Numbered from the stretch's first letter, positions 12,086-24,418 are shown. The stretch: 64,000 nucleotides of DNA from Umbilicaria muhlenbergii (GCA_000611775.1 KK106983.1:2414808-2478807); one strand, 5' to 3'. Notes: generated by a model from the sequence alone, not told the origin. Program-made: numbers and translations.

Positions 12086-13258
12086 ATGGCTCCTCAGGAG
12101 AGTATTCCAGTGGCAGCAAACGTCCTCGGCACCATTGGTACTGTCTTCTGGTGTGTGCAACTCGTCCCCCAGATATGGTACAACTGGAAACAGAAGAAGA
12201 CCGATGGCCTGCCAGGTGCCATGATGTTTACTTGGGCCCTGTGTAAGTCCTCGCAAGAAGATCCTCCGCGCCGCCCAAGTATTGATCTCGCCATAGGTGG
12301 CGTGCCATTCGGAGTATATGCAGTTGTCCAAGTATGTCAAATCCTATGGCACGGTGGTTTGATCTACTGACAGGATAGAATTTCAACATTCCAGTACAAA
12401 TACAGCCGCAAGTCTTCTGTGCCCTATCACTCGTCAGTTGGAGTCAAATTCTTGTATACAATCAGTAAGATTGCTCCCGGCAGATCATAGCCTATACTAG
12501 TATTGACTCCATACAGTAAATGGAAGCCTTGGAAAGCCGCATTGCTCAGCGGAGGTATCGCTGCAGCTTTTGGCGGCGTCGAAGCGCTTCTCATCCTTAC
12601 TCTCAGAGTACTTAACCTTACGCCAGTTTCTTAATATGAGCTAACCTTACCAGGGTCCGTACGAACGAGGCGTCAGTTGGCCTATCATCCTCATTGGTGT
12701 GATTGCAGCGATATTGCTTGCTGGCGGCTTACTACCCCCTTATTTTGAAATGTGGAAACGTAGGGGCAGGGTCATTGGAATCAGTAAGACCTTATTCCAA
12801 GCCTATACTGATCATGCTGACCGTGGTAGATTTCGTCTTTCTTACGGTGGATTGGCTGGGCGCCCTATTCTCGCTGTTGGCTTTGCGTAGGTGCTGGTAT
12901 GGATCAGATGGGCTTAATGCTGACAGCAATCCAGTCACGCAGCACACGTTCGATGTTTTGGGTGGCGTGTTGTACATTGTTTGGTAAGATAATATCGCCT
13001 CTGCGATCGATTACCGCTGCTAAGCAACGACTTCGTAGCCTCGCATTGGAATTGGGGATATTCATTTCGCACGGAATCTGGCTAGTAAGGACACGCAAGC
13101 TTCGGAAGCAAGCCAAGCTCGCTGGGATGAAGTTCGACGATCTACCAGAAGCGCGGAAATATCAGGCCAGTCCTTCAGGAGGACGTCCAAGCCGCAGTCC
13201 TGGACCAGAAGAAGTGGAAATCGGGCGCGTCTCCGAGGAACCTTTCCAGAAGGACTAA
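12086..13258 (+). CDS. PQ-loop repeat membrane protein
   Basis: Eight exons (12086-12242, 12297-12331, 12379-12464, 12517-12607, 12654-12783, 12830-12886, 12935-12983, 13039-13258) close to 274 codons. The protein belongs to the PQ-loop/SWEET-like superfamily of seven-helix membrane transporters, whose fungal Ypq members export basic amino acids from vacuoles. The first PQ motif is in WCVQLVPQIWYNWKQKKTDG; the second is degenerate (LLPPYFEMWKRRGR). Later helices include VFLTVDWLGALFSLLAL and TFDVLGGVLYIVC, and the cytosolic tail reads GIWLVRTRKLRKQAK... followed by a Ser/Pro-rich end. The substrate cannot be deduced. None of the seven introns exceeds about 60 nt. Confidence 0.9.
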
Positions 13259-14148
13259 ATGTTGGTCAAGCCACATGACGCACAACTTGCTTATGAGACC
13301 TGATGCGATTGCGTGGATCATAACTCAACCGTTTCCAACGTGCTGAAGCTCGACACCAGGACCTCGAGCTTCATGGCCCCAGCTCGGCTTAGCTTCAACT
13401 AATCCCGTACTGCGAACGGCAACAAATGGATCCAAAGAAAGATCGACCACAGATTTTGACTTTCCGTACGGACGTCAAAGACTGCGGATCTAGTTAGGGA
13501 GAATATTCGGACTCTGGCGAACTCAACTATAAGTCCATCTAGCGGAAGGCTGAGGGGGTCCCATGGCGTCTAGATGGTATGGAACGTCGGCTACCTGCGG
13601 TCTCCGTCAGCGTGGCCCCTGTGTGGCTGGCCTCTACACATTGCACTGATTGGTGGTTCATGAATCGCTGCCTTTCATCCTGCGTTGGTCCTTGTGGGAA
13701 TTGGTCAACACCCATAGAATCCCGCCTTGGCGAAGAAGGGACCTGAAAGGCCACTAGCCCTCAATATATCCGGATTGGCCTCACGTATATAGGCCTTTGT
13801 AAAGAGGAGTAAATGAACATGGAATCTGCGTTGGAGGGCAGGACTTGAGCACATCGCCTAACAGTGTGCCATTAAGGCTCCTGGGCAGCGTGTATCTACC
13901 GAAACCCTCTTGCGGTGAGGCCTCATAGCCCCAATTTGTGCACAGCAAGTCCGAGAGCCGTCGTGACTCCGTAGCTATCATCAACAAGTCCCCGTCTGTA
14001 CAAGCAACCAAGCCCCGATATTATTTGCCGTGGAAATTACCACCCAACGCCAGGAATATGCATCTTAGATCCGCTCACAATGAGAAAAACGCCACAACCA
14101 TCCAGGACTATACTCTTTGCCATCTCTTCTCCCGACACTCTTAGCCCG
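13259..14148. other. Convergent intergenic region
   Basis: This separates the 3' ends of the PQ-loop gene (+) and the metallophosphatase gene (-), so it should hold two 3' UTRs. Open frames at 13539-13754 and 13781-14011 (-) show no known domain. Confidence 0.5.
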
Positions 14149-15716
14149 TCACGACTGGCCTAGATGCGGATGCAACTCCTTCACCTCTTCCTTCTTTAGT
14201 CGATGATCTCTGCACGCTACACTGACGATCTTGGTCTTCGAGCCGCCCCACCATCGGCCCGAATCTTCGATGACCATTGCAGTCAGCTGTCCACCCTTGA
14301 CGCACCCGGTGTCGAGGCCCTTGCTGTACTTGGCCAGCTGCAGGCCACGCCGAGAGTCGTGGCCGTAGATGACGGTGGAGCGGAGACGGCGAGGAAGACG
14401 AGCTTGGTATTTGTTCCAGAGCTGAAGTGTCGATTAGCCCGAAGTATTTTTGCTGTTTACAGACGGAATGTCATTTCCACTTGCCTTGGTCCACGGCGTG
14501 CCGTCGGGACTGCGACTGGGGACATGCGTGTCTAGGTCAACAGTCCGCATGCTCATTACGGCCAGCGGATCCTGCCGCTCTAGTTCCACGCCCGGTACTA
14601 GACCGGCATGCACGACGCTGACTTCGCCCATGCCTCTGATTTCGCCGACCCGTAAGATGACCGGACAGCTCGCTAGATAATCCATCTGCCTCTTTGTTAG
14701 ACTTTTTGCTAACTCGAGATCGTCCGCGTTGGACGTTTTTGGTGGGGTAAACGGTTTCTCCGAGGGTGGTAGAGACAGGACTTGGGAATGGATGTCGTTG
14801 TATGTTAGCAAGATGCGGTCCTCATGGTTACCCCGCACGCAGGAGGCTTGCATGGAGCTCGCCAGGTCGATAACTGCGGCGGAAAAGGGGCCTTTGGACA
14901 CGAGGTCGCCGGCGAGGATGAGATGGTCATGTTTTTCACGGAAGGATAGCTTCTCAAGGAGGGAGACCACTGTTGAAAACGGACCTTTAGCAGCGTGTCT
15001 ATACATGGTCTAATCGAACGACAGGATACGGAAGAGAGTTGCTCACACTCGTCTTTACACCCATGTACATCCCCCACTACAATCAACCTTGTCCGCTCAT
15101 ATCTGCTCGGTACCAAGCTCTTGTCGAGTGTTTGAAGTTGAATTAGATCCGTGAATATTGGCCTCACATTACTCCCATACCATCCCTCCCCACTCTTCAT
15201 CCTCTCAATCAACGAACCACTGAGCAGTACATGCTCAGCCCACCGCGGTCTGAACCACCACTTCCAGCTCCCCCACAGAAACAGCCACAACAGGAAGAAA
15301 GCGACGAGAAATCTCCTAAGACGCGGTGCCGTCACAATCTGTCCACAATCCGGTGGCCCCCTCCCTCGGCTTTGACCACCGTGGTCGCCGGACCGGGTCT
15401 GTCCGTACTTTGGATGCGACTTCCACTCGTTCTTCACCAGATCAATCAACGGTCGGCGCGGCTGATGTTGGCAGGGACGGTGGGACGTGGAGGAGTATGA
15501 GGGCAAATCGTAATCCTTTTCCATATAGCCGCCCATGATCTCATCGTCTACCCCGTCCGGCCAGTCTTCGTCGGCGCTTGTCCATGAAGTCGAAGATCGT
15601 TCCCGGTCGTATGTAGATGTACTCTTCGTCGGCGTGTAGGGCGCTTTCTCATTGTCCATAGTGGGTCTGCTTTCGCTGCCGTGCCGGGCCCGAGCTTGGC
15701 GCTCTTGATGGGACAT
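14149..15716 (-). CDS. Membrane-anchored calcineurin-like metallophosphatase (Ppn2-like)
   Basis: Three exons (15716-15047, 14969-14485, 14421-14149) close to 475 codons. The N-terminal ~130 residues are polar and probably cytosolic. One transmembrane helix follows (~136-155, RFLVAFFLLWLFLWGSWKWW), then a PPP-type metallophosphoesterase domain. The metal-binding motifs are all present: GDVHGC (~215), GDLVSKGP, GNHED, VVHAGLVPG and GHDSRRG. This architecture matches yeast Ppn2 (YNL217W), a vacuolar endopolyphosphatase. Polyphosphate as substrate is inference from the family. Intron 1 (14970-15046) starts at GTGAGC, which gives DELVSLLEKLSF. Intron 2 (14422-14484) has a GC donor (GCAAGT) between PWTK and LWNKYQ. 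Confidence 0.88.
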
Positions 15717-17238
15717 TGTGTACTGAGGCAGGAGCTATGAGAGTTTCGCTGTCGCGCGATGAGCAAGAGGTTTGGGGGAAAGAATGGGGCGGTGAACAAA
15801 AGGACGAGTTCAAGGATTTCAAAGTGTGTAACGGGCTGAGGTGCTGCGAAGTCGAGTTCGACATGGTTAGTGAGTACCTTACCTTACTCTTATTGCAGAA
15901 TGCAAGCAGTCCTCAGTTTTGGATACCTTGGCGGTTGTACTGCCAAAACGTTGTTGGATAAACCGGTCATGGTAATGGAGTGGCAGACCAGGGCCCTCGC
16001 CATGACGGTTATTGCCTGAGGTTCGAAGTCCGGTAATCTACCTCGTCATTTACGAGGGGGGCATTGCAGAGAACGTGGGCACAACCAGGTCTTACAATTG
16101 GGTGGTTTTCAAGATGATACTGGTGCAAGTACATGCAAGTAGGACGTATAACGGAGCAGGGTGCATAGTACATGGAGGGGCAGATGAGGTGTAAGATTAC
16201 ATCTGCCAACACGTCTTATCCATAGGTATCAGATGCGTGACCTCGGCGCCAATGATCTTGAATAATAATGCCTAGCCGAGTGCATTGGTCAAGTTGCGGC
16301 TAATGATAAGACCCCGTTTGGGAAGAAAGGCTCCGGTTGGCTGTGCAGGCAATAGTTCGTGGACTACCCCAGGTACTGGACACGAGTAGAAGAGCTGTCA
16401 GGTTAAGACTCTGGGGGCCTTCCTTGACGATTCAACACCGAAGGCAACATCGTGAAGAAGAAGTGCGCAAATGGTAGAAGACACTGAGGGAGCTCTAAGG
16501 TACTTACCCGATTGCTGAATATCACTTCATCGGCTTGATTTACTGCTGAGGCGAATTGCGAGGTTCTCCTCCGTGTCTTCATTTGCTGCGGCAGGCATCT
16601 TTCGAAAAGGTGGCAAGTCTGAGCAGGAAAGCCTAAGTGGACCCTCAACCGCAGGGTCGACCATAAGACATGATGACTTACATTGGTAGTTATAGCATCT
16701 GCGCACTTAGTCCTCTGCAGCATCAAATTTTGCCCGTCGATGGACTGTGAATTCCCGAATCTGTACGAGAACAGTAAAAGAGAGCATGAAAGCCCGGAGG
16801 AGTATGCTGTTTGGCCGTGGCATACTGGCCTTGAATGGCCATCTTCTCCACAATGGCGCTCCTACGATGCAGGCTATGAGTGCCCCAAGTTCATGCATTC
16901 TGATGCCTTCTCGGTATTAGGCCGTTGAGATTGGCTGAGTCGCTGGCAGAGTCATCGCTTGTATGGACTCCCTACTTGTGACTACTTAAGGAAGAGTATG
17001 ATGAGGCATGTGACAACGGACACATGAAGTTTGCCCATGCTCTACTCTTGGTGTTGAGATACCGAAGGGATCCTCCAACTTAGGATAGCCACTCCATCCG
17101 ATAATCCACCCGGTGTTGCACCCATGTAACTAAGAATGTATTTCCAGGTTTGTTTTCAATATCAATGGTATAGTCTGTGGTATGATTCGACATCATGGGG
17201 TGATGCTGGATAAGACGTGCTCGCAAATCAAGGAGGCT
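15717..17238. other. Long intergenic region, no gene recognised
   Basis: This 1.5-kb stretch lies upstream of the metallophosphatase and downstream of the protein phosphatase gene. Overlapping frames at 16403-16726 (-) and 16683-16928 (+) lack recognisable domains. A GGTTCGAA word near 16020 looked tRNA-like but has no pairing stems. Confidence 0.5.
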
Positions 17239-18150
17239 TCAATGCTTACTTTCTGGATTTTGGGCTGGGAGCTCCGTCAGGTCTGATTGAGGCGGCGTGT
17301 GCACGATGTTCTGCAGTATCCGTGCAATGTCTTCGTCGCTGAGGCCGCATTTCTCCTTCACATATGCTTCGGCGCCACCATAGACCTCCTGGATCATCTC
17401 CAAGGTCGCCAGCATGTTCTCTGCCCTGCTGACCGGTCAGCAGCACCTTCGAGGACCTAGCTCACACAGCTCTCCGAAAACTTACCTCGCGCTGACCATG
17501 TTCAATGCCCCTTCCCGTCTTCCCTCCAACGCTGGGTTCTGCAAGAGATGCTCCACAACTATGGGACGCCACGCCTCCAGCCCTAATTCCGTCAGCGCAT
17601 ACTCCTGCGCAATCGTTTCCTTGTCCACCCCGGCCAACTCCAGTATCAATGCCGCCAATACGCCCGTCCTATCTTTCCCAGCCGTGCAATGAATCACGCA
17701 TGGCTGCTCCGGTTTCTCCGCTAGATGTAGTAGTATGCGTCGGTAGCTCGGAGGGGCACTTCGGAGGATATCCTGGTATGCCCTGATAAATCCTCCCGTT
17801 CCGCTGGAAGCGTAGTCTTTGTATCGCAGAGCGATTTGTTCGGGAGAGTAGTCCTTGTCGGCGAAGACAGGAACGAACACACGGTCGATACCCTCAATCT
17901 CGATCACCGGGGTATATGCTTTCATCTTCTCGATTTCTGGGCTAGAGCGAAGGTCGAAGAAAGTGGTGACACCCAGGGATTGGAGTCTCTGAATGCCATT
18001 GGGAGTGATTTGCGAGGGTTCGGCGCAGCGAAAGATGATGTTGCGGCGTACGGTTTTGGATGGGGAAGTAGAGACGGGGTAGCCGCCCAGATCCCGGAAG
18101 TTGTGGATACCCTCGACTGGTACGAAAGGGGGTGACGGGAGCAATGACAT
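17239..18150 (-). CDS. Tyrosine-phosphatase-family protein (HCxxGKDR active site)
   Basis: Two exons (18150-17486, 17425-17239) close to 283 codons. The protein has VEGIHNFRDLGGY near the start (~12-24) and the P-loop HCTAGKDRTG (~154-163). The Cys is the nucleophile and the Arg binds phosphate, as in the bacterial and fungal Tyr_phosphatase_3 family (PF13350 type). FDLRSSPEIEK before the P-loop is also typical. Members dephosphorylate phospho-tyrosine or lipid substrates; the substrate here is unknown. The open frame extends further upstream, but MSLLPSPPFVPVEGIHNF at 18150 fits family starts best. The next gene upstream, the dynein LIC, is on the same strand 232 bp away. Confidence 0.9.
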
Positions 18151-18382
18151 TAGGAAAAGTTGGCCAATTTGGATATTACTATATTTTGTGCTCAGGGATA
18201 TAAGTTGATCACGACTGCCCGAGGAGTGCCACACGCTAGCTGTCGAATCATTGGTTATGAGGCTAATGTGATGTATATGGCGGATCAACATCTCTACGAA
18301 GGGGTATCATGCTATTCTAATCATAAACGCCATCCACAACGCTTCGCTGCCACCGTTAGGCAACAAAAATAGTAACGAAATG

Positions 18383-20228
18383 TCAGTGATTCGCTGCCCT
18401 TGGGCTGTTGCTGCCACCTCTCTTCATGAGACCCGCGAAGAATGAGGCGAGAGCTTCGTTCTGTGAGTTCTGTGACATGGCCTCGGGGGACCCTGGAGTG
18501 TGAATATCTCGTTCTGGCGTCCCTTCCGTACCTCGATCTTTCAATCGTTTCAGCATGTCCTCGGCATCGACCTGTATTCCACCCATGTTGAACTGCACGG
18601 GACCGATATGTTCGCTAACGCGACCCTTTTCCTCAACGACACCGTTACCATCTTCTTCCAGACTAAGCACCGAGCCGCTGGCCGTACTCTTGTTGACTTT
18701 GACATCATGGCTTTGTTCTTCTTCCGCCTTCAGACGTTCCATTACCTCCAGTTGGCTGGCTAGAAATTCTTGAGTGCTAAGGCTTTCAATCTCAACAGCT
18801 TGCCGTGACTTATTACGCCCATTTGGCAAGCTGACGCGTCTGGGATCTTGGATAACATCTTCGTATGCTGACATCGCGCCAACTCTAACACTAACCTCGA
18901 TATTGCCATTCGAGGAAGCATCATTGGTGGCCTTGGACATATAGTTGCTTTCAACGAACATACCACCGGGACCCTGGATCTCGGTGCTCCAGGTAGCACT
19001 AATTCCTTCGACATCAAAGCCGTCCCTTAGCACTCGGATCTTGCCCCACGAGTCCCAATTGGGCGGAATCAAAACTCGGTCTCTGTCGATAACATTGTGT
19101 TTCAAAGGCTGCTTTTTGAGGAGTGAATGGATGCCAAGGGAAGAATGAACAAGTGTCGGAAGAGAATTGGCGGAGGTTGGCGAAGTGTAGATCAATGAGG
19201 CTCCGTCTATAGTGGACATTGTCAACGGCCACCAGGGTAAAAGAAGCGCATGACAATGTATACTTACGCTTCATTAATATAGTACGCATGAACTGCAGGA
19301 TGAAGTCAAACTCTTCTTCTCGCCATCCCTGTTCTTTCTCGAGTGCCTCAACCTTGTCGGCCTACCAGACATTGCAATCAGTATGGGCATATCTTGGTCA
19401 AGAGGTGCACGGAGGGGCGTATGTAACTCTTGATCTCCGCACATACACTATGACAAACCACACATAACGGTAGTCCCAATCCCTCATCCCATTCGCCTTG
19501 ACTTAGCGGAATTTTCACGTTGCCATCACTGCCAGCGGGCCCTCCACCAGTACCGTATGACGAAGCACCGCCTCCTCGTCGCTGCCATTCCAGCATGTTT
19601 TCTTCCAGGGCTGCTTTACACTTGTTGTCCAGAGAGCTAACTACCTCTCGCAAGAGTCGTATCCATTCCCGTAATTGGCGTACCCATAACCAAGGCTCCG
19701 TCCAGCTAAGTAACATGACAATCAGTGTATCTGGAATGGTGTGTGAATTTATCAGAGGCTTCAGGAGAGGGGCGAAAGAAGGCGAAGGTTCAGAAAGGAG
19801 GTAAATGGACAGTCGTGCAAGGATGTCTATAGCTCGTCAGCTCTCTGAACATCACCATAATCCCAGAGTCTCGACCTTCGTGGTCAGCATCCATGACATC
19901 TTGGTATGTGTAACCAAGGGCGAATTCGTTCGCTATAGGGGGCTTCTTGCTGTGCCTGTCGGAGGGCCTGTTCGAATCCTCGGAAGTAAGAATTTCGAGA
20001 AACTCTTTCTGTAGGTCCGGCGTACCTCCTGAAGCTTGTTTAGTTCATCAAGTCCATAGCGGCCTTCCAAGTGAACCGACCTAACACAATGATGTTCTTC
20101 TCTAGAAGCCGCTTCCCATTGGCAACGCCATCAAGCATCGATGACCACATATCTTTCTTATCCATCTCATTACTTCGTGGTCGGTCTTGTTTGCCGGCTC
20201 TTGGCGTTTGGGGAAATACTGGCAGCAT
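18383..20228 (-). CDS. Cytoplasmic dynein light intermediate chain
   Basis: Five exons (20228-20081, 20028-19876, 19826-19447, 19361-19268, 19206-18383) close to 532 codons. LIC links the dynein heavy chain to cargo adaptors on microtubules. Supporting stretches are KDMWSSMLDGVANGKRLLEK, IIVLGGTPDLQKEFLEIL, FALGYTYQDVMDADHE, ARLSIYLLSEPSPSFAPLL, WTEPWLWVRQLREWIRLLR, and GKIRVLRDGFDVEGISATW. The position of the P-loop in animal LICs reads VLGGTPDLQKEF here, without GKS/T, so nucleotide binding is unlikely, as in other fungi. The C-terminal third is charged and low in complexity, with a conserved helix near the end (NEALASFFAGLMKRGG) that resembles the adaptor-binding helix. The start at 20228 is the only in-frame ATG before the conserved part. 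Confidence 0.9.
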
Positions 20229-20617
20229 TTGTGTTCGTTCTATATCGGTGGTTGGTTTGGGGGGAGGTGAGGGCGTGTAGGGGGTCCTTTAGGCTGACGA
20301 GTATTCTCCGCAAGTAGACGCGGGATTAGATCTCGGAGCTGTGTAGCATGGTCAAAGCAGATGGAAAACAGAGAGCCTTAGGGATCAAAGGCCTCCGCTA
20401 ATTGTATAATGGCACTCTCTGTAAATAACACAGTAACCAATTCCATCATCCAATATCAAATGTTGTCATAGGCGGCGTGGATGGAGGAACGCGCTCACGG
20501 CGCTCTACAGTACGGCAGCCGGCATTTTGCGCGCTGGAAGTCTGATATGGTCGTCCATACAGTAATTTAAATTCATGATACATAGAAACTGTTAACACGG
20601 GATGATCAGCACTGATC
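20229..20617. promoter_or_regulatory. Divergent promoter, dynein LIC / IST3
   Basis: These 389 bp separate two head-to-head start codons, so both promoters must lie here or overlap. No conserved element was identified by eye. Confidence 0.6.
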
Positions 20618-21472
20618 ATGAACACGATTCGCGAGATTCAGTCGCTCAACAAGCGTGAGCTTGAGAACGGGGTGTAAGTACCGCGATCCGTCTCCTTTAC
20701 ATGTCGACATAGATGTGCTTAGCAAAGCACGGTATTGATCTTTTCAAATAGATCTACAGAGGCCTCGTGGCATGCCGATTACCGTGATACAGCCTACATC
20801 TATGTCGGCGGTCTACCCTTCGATTTGTCCGAGGGAGATGTCATCACCATCTTCTCCCAATTCGGTGAACCAGTGTACGTCAATTTGATACGCGATAAAG
20901 AGACGGGCAAATCAAAAGGCTTTGCGTTTCTAAAGTACGAGGATCAACGAAGTACAGATCTAGCGGTAGACAACCTGGGTGGTGCCTCAGTGCTAGGTAG
21001 AGTTTTAAAGGTCGATCACACGCGCTATAAGCGGAAGGATGAAGAGGAGGAAGCTGAGGACAACACCGACACCCTCAACGGCGGTAACATTTCTGGAGAC
21101 GAGAACCCAACCGGCCAGACGGCATCGAACAGAAGGCGGGCCAGTGAGATCAAAAGCGAGGAGGAGCGGAGGCCTATGCTTAGGGAAGAAAGGGAACTTG
21201 CTGGATTGATAAGGGACCACGATGAAGACGATCCGATGAAGGAATATTTGATCCAGGAGAAGAAAGAGGAGGTGGAGCAGGCTCTAGCTAGGTTAAAGCA
21301 GGAGTCACGGAAGGGCGAAGCAGATAGGCAGAAACGACAACACCACCACCACTACCATCGTCGTCGGCATCGGTCCCAAAGAGACGCTCTGAACGAAGGC
21401 GAAGGCACACGTCGGGAACGACGACACAAGGAAAGAAGATCTCGATCTCGCTCGCCCCATCGCTCTGGCTGA
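20618..21472 (+). CDS. ist3: U2 snRNP / RES complex RNA-binding protein Ist3 (Snu17; RBMX2 family)
   Basis: Two exons (20618-20673, 20752-21472) close to 258 codons. The first exon gives MNTIREIQSLNKRELENG and the second continues STEASWHADYRDTAYIYVGG, the invariant start of Ist3/RBMX2. A single RRM spans ~32-112: RNP2 is IYVGGL, RNP1 is KGFAFLKY, and the family's DLAVDNLGGASVLGRVLKVDH follows. The tail is acidic, then His- and Arg/Ser-rich (RRSRSRSPHR). In yeast the protein joins Bud13 and Pml1 in the RES complex for pre-mRNA splicing and retention. The first ATG was chosen because the N-terminal peptide is conserved and the intron is canonical. Confidence 0.94.
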
Positions 21473-21892
21473 TAAATCTGTGGGCCTGGCTTGTCAGATC
21501 CATTGCCGCTATCTAACCTTGGTCTTAAAGTGAGCCCATTAGCAACACATCCTGATCTGCAGATGTCGCCTGTCACAGTTAGCTGGAGTCGTTGCATTCG
21601 ATGGTAAGATCCGAACTCGCATCTCGGATAATCCAGGGGCTTCAACTTGCTAATCTACCTGCTGACGCTGCGGCTCACAAGATAACGTTGGCTTTGGCAT
21701 GTTGATTAACTCATCACGCCTTCCACCAATATATGATCGGCCGAAAGGGTTTAGAGGAGTACAGATTCACACCTGGAAGCAGTGTCGTAAAGAATTGGGA
21801 TCGGGTGCAACAGTGGCCGCGGCACTTCTACCAAAAGCATAATGGTGAGGGCACAAGGTCTTTGAGAAAAGTTTAGCGTAGGAATTGTTCAT
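21473..21892. other. Convergent intergenic region
   Basis: About 420 bp hold the 3' ends of IST3 and the secreted-protein gene. No other feature was seen. Confidence 0.5.
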
Positions 21893-22604
21893 CTATCCAA
21901 TTTTGCCTAGGCCGACTTCACTAAAGCCATCATAGATATAGAATGTCGCCTTTCCATAATAGTTTTTACCCATATAATCCTTCAAGGCCTCTATTGCCGC
22001 AGCCAAGACACCATAGGTTTGTTGATGGTTATTACTGTTCGACGAGGAGAAGGATATGCCGCTGATGCTGTTATATTCGACGCCACCACCAGGTATCACG
22101 ATATCGCCATATTGTCGGATGGATTCTTCCATGTAACCAGCGGCGACGTTGAGCATATTCCGGACTCCCGTTTCCACCGCTACACCGGTCATTGTGAGGA
22201 TCACATACGTTTGGCTGCCCGGGGCACATGAACTTAGCAAACCCCCAAACAGCCAGACGTATGCCGTCCCGCCCCCTGCAACCCTTGACGACCGAAAGGA
22301 AGATTAAGGGACTCACCTGTGGGGAGCGCACCAGAGTACGGTGTTGGTGCTCTTTCGGATTTCGATCCTACCAGTAGGAAGACTGCGGGGGTTAAATGTG
22401 CTGAGGGCATGAGCGTCAGCGGCTTGTTCCTCGTGTCACCAACGTTGAGAGAGAGGCTCTGTTTACTCACGTTCCGGCCAGGGTGCGAGGAGCATTATCA
22501 CAAAACAGGCTTCGAGCAGCTACTGATACATCTAGCGGTACAGCCCAACTAAGGAAAATGAAGTGGGCTACGACGATGAGGATTGACGCATTGAAAAATC
22601 GCAT
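21893..22604 (-). CDS. Small secreted protein of unknown function
   Basis: Three exons (22604-22471, 22400-22317, 22232-21893) close to 185 codons. The start MRFFNASILIVVAHFIFLSWAV is a good signal peptide with likely cleavage near residue 22-24. The mature part has three Cys (in LFCDN, LWCAP and SSCAPG) and a C-terminal block (YGVLAAAIEALKDYM ... ATFYIYDGFSEVGLGKIG). That block recalls a widespread family of fungal secreted hypothetical proteins ending in an IYDG motif; this is a memory-based resemblance, not a search. Upstream in-frame ATGs exist but would bury the signal peptide. Function could be extracellular or effector-like; unknown. Confidence 0.78.
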
Positions 22605-23529
22605 GTTGACTTGGGACTCTCCGAGGAAGTCAGGAGAGATGAGGCCAGAAGTATTGGGTGCAGTAAATAATATTTCCTCAAAGCATGACGCCGCTGCGTA
22701 GGGATTCACTCTATATGTGACCTGTCCAAGCGGGTCGGATGTGAAGCCACGCTCGGCAGAGTCGGTAGTCGCAAGAGAGCAGGGGCACTCCATGGTGCTG
22801 CATTCTTTCCTTACCACGGTTCTGATAGGCATCATAGGTATCATAGGCGAGTGGCAGTGCACACAGAGAAGGAAACCAGTTGCGACTGTTCATATGTGCT
22901 TACTCAAGTTTCCGTAGCATTGGATTCGCATACTGTGAAAGATGGAGAAGTGCATGGGTCCCTCCGCATGTTGTCCAATTACCGCCGCGCCGACATGTCG
23001 CCCCTGCGTCGATCTGCTGGCTAAGGTACCTGGTTCGTGCTTGTGCATTGAGATTTCATGGCCTCAGGTACACGTCAGGTACTTTTGCACAGGTGCTGGC
23101 AGTCATTGTGATGTACTTCGTACGTATGAACAGTATTAAGTAAAGATGAGGCCTTGTCCTTCTGCCACCGCGTCTTAAAGACACCGACGAAAGACTTTGA
23201 CCTGGAAGAGGAAGAGAACAAGCTCAGGCTCACGCTAAGATAAGGGAGAACAGGGTGTCCATCTCCATTTCACCCTTGATCCATTTCACCCTTGACCTCA
23301 TACACCCTGTCAATCCGCCCTCCCCCGACTGGGCTGACCGGCCTTACAACGGCGCACAGGTAGAGTGCAGCTACGGCTTGTTCTTATAAAGCAGTTTGGG
23401 ACATCTGAGCTTACTGCAAGTCCTGGTGAAAGTGCCCATGGTCGCATAGATTTAAATCGTTCAGATCCCCTCTGCACCACCCCAGCGTCCTCCGCAGTCC
23501 GCGAAAGACCCTCGAGATCAAGGTGCAAA
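22605..23529. promoter_or_regulatory. Divergent promoter region, secreted protein / DUF4336 gene
   Basis: This 925-bp stretch lies between head-to-head genes. A 16-bp unit (CCATTTCACCCTTGAY) is repeated in tandem at 23265-23296. No other gene is recognised. Confidence 0.5.
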
Positions 23530-24418
23530 ATGACTTCCAAGCTGATCCCCTCGGATCCATCCTCAGTGATGGTAATCCGTCAGATCACTCCTAATATTGT
23601 CACATGTTCCGCACCATTTGCCCGCTTCGGCCGTTTCAAAGTCGGCGGACGAGGAACAATAGGTCTGCGATTCCATACCATGGCCTTTTATTTTAGGCCA
23701 TCCCTAGTCCACCATACTGACACTCATCGTACAAGTCCGTTTACAATCAGGCGCCCTAGCCGTCTTCTCCCCTATCGCCCTAACGCCCGATGTGCGCACC
23801 ACCTTGCAAAAGCTAGGCAATAATGTCCAGTACCTCTCAGCTCTCGACTTCGAACATCACATCTTCATTTCTGAATGGGCCAAAGCTTTCCCCAACGCCA
23901 AACTTCTCGGCCCTGACGGCCTCTCTGAGAAGCGTGAAAAATCGCAAGAGACAGCCGGCACAAAGTTCCAGCACATATGGACTCAGAAGAACAAGACCGA
24001 CTTCCAAGTCGACCCTGACTTCGACCGCGAGTTTGACTACGAGTATGTTGGCAGCCATGGCAACAAGGAATTGGTCTTCTTCCACAAGCCGGATAAAACG
24101 CTGATAGAGGCGGATTTGATGTTCAACCTGCCGGCGACCGAGCAATACTCGAAGACGCGGGAAGGAGCTACGTCAGGGATCCTCACGAAGCTGTTCGTCG
24201 GCTTGATGAGCGCAGAGGGCAAGGCGTTGTGGCAGAAACGGTTCCTCTGGTATGCTGCCAGCGCCAAGGACCGGCCGGGTTTCAACAGGAGCATCAGGAA
24301 GATCGACAGCTGGGATTTCCAACGGATTATCCCCTGCCATGGCGATGTTATCGAGAGCGGTGCCAAGGATATTTTCAAGAAGGTCTTCGAGTGGCATCTT
24401 AATGCTGGCGCGAAGTAG
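23530..24418 (+). CDS. DUF4336-like protein (metallo-beta-lactamase-like fold)
   Basis: Two exons (23530-23662, 23736-24418) close to 271 codons. The protein starts MTSKLIPSDPSSVMVIRQIT; the family core begins at VIRQITPNIVTCSAPFARFG. It continues with GGRGTIVRLQSGALAVFSP, YLSALDFEHHIFISEWAK, KELVFFHKPDKTLIEADLMF and WDFQRIIPCHGDVIESGAK. These match fungal DUF4336 proteins, predicted to adopt an MBL-type fold, but the canonical HxHxDH zinc motif is not visible, so catalysis is doubtful. The junction GTI/VRLQSG across a 73-nt intron agrees with the family. A second Met (MVIRQIT) could be the true start. Confidence 0.85.

Noticed and set aside
16005-16050. tRNA-like GGTTCGAA word
   Set aside because: The flanking bases do not pair as a T-stem, and no acceptor or anticodon stem can be drawn.
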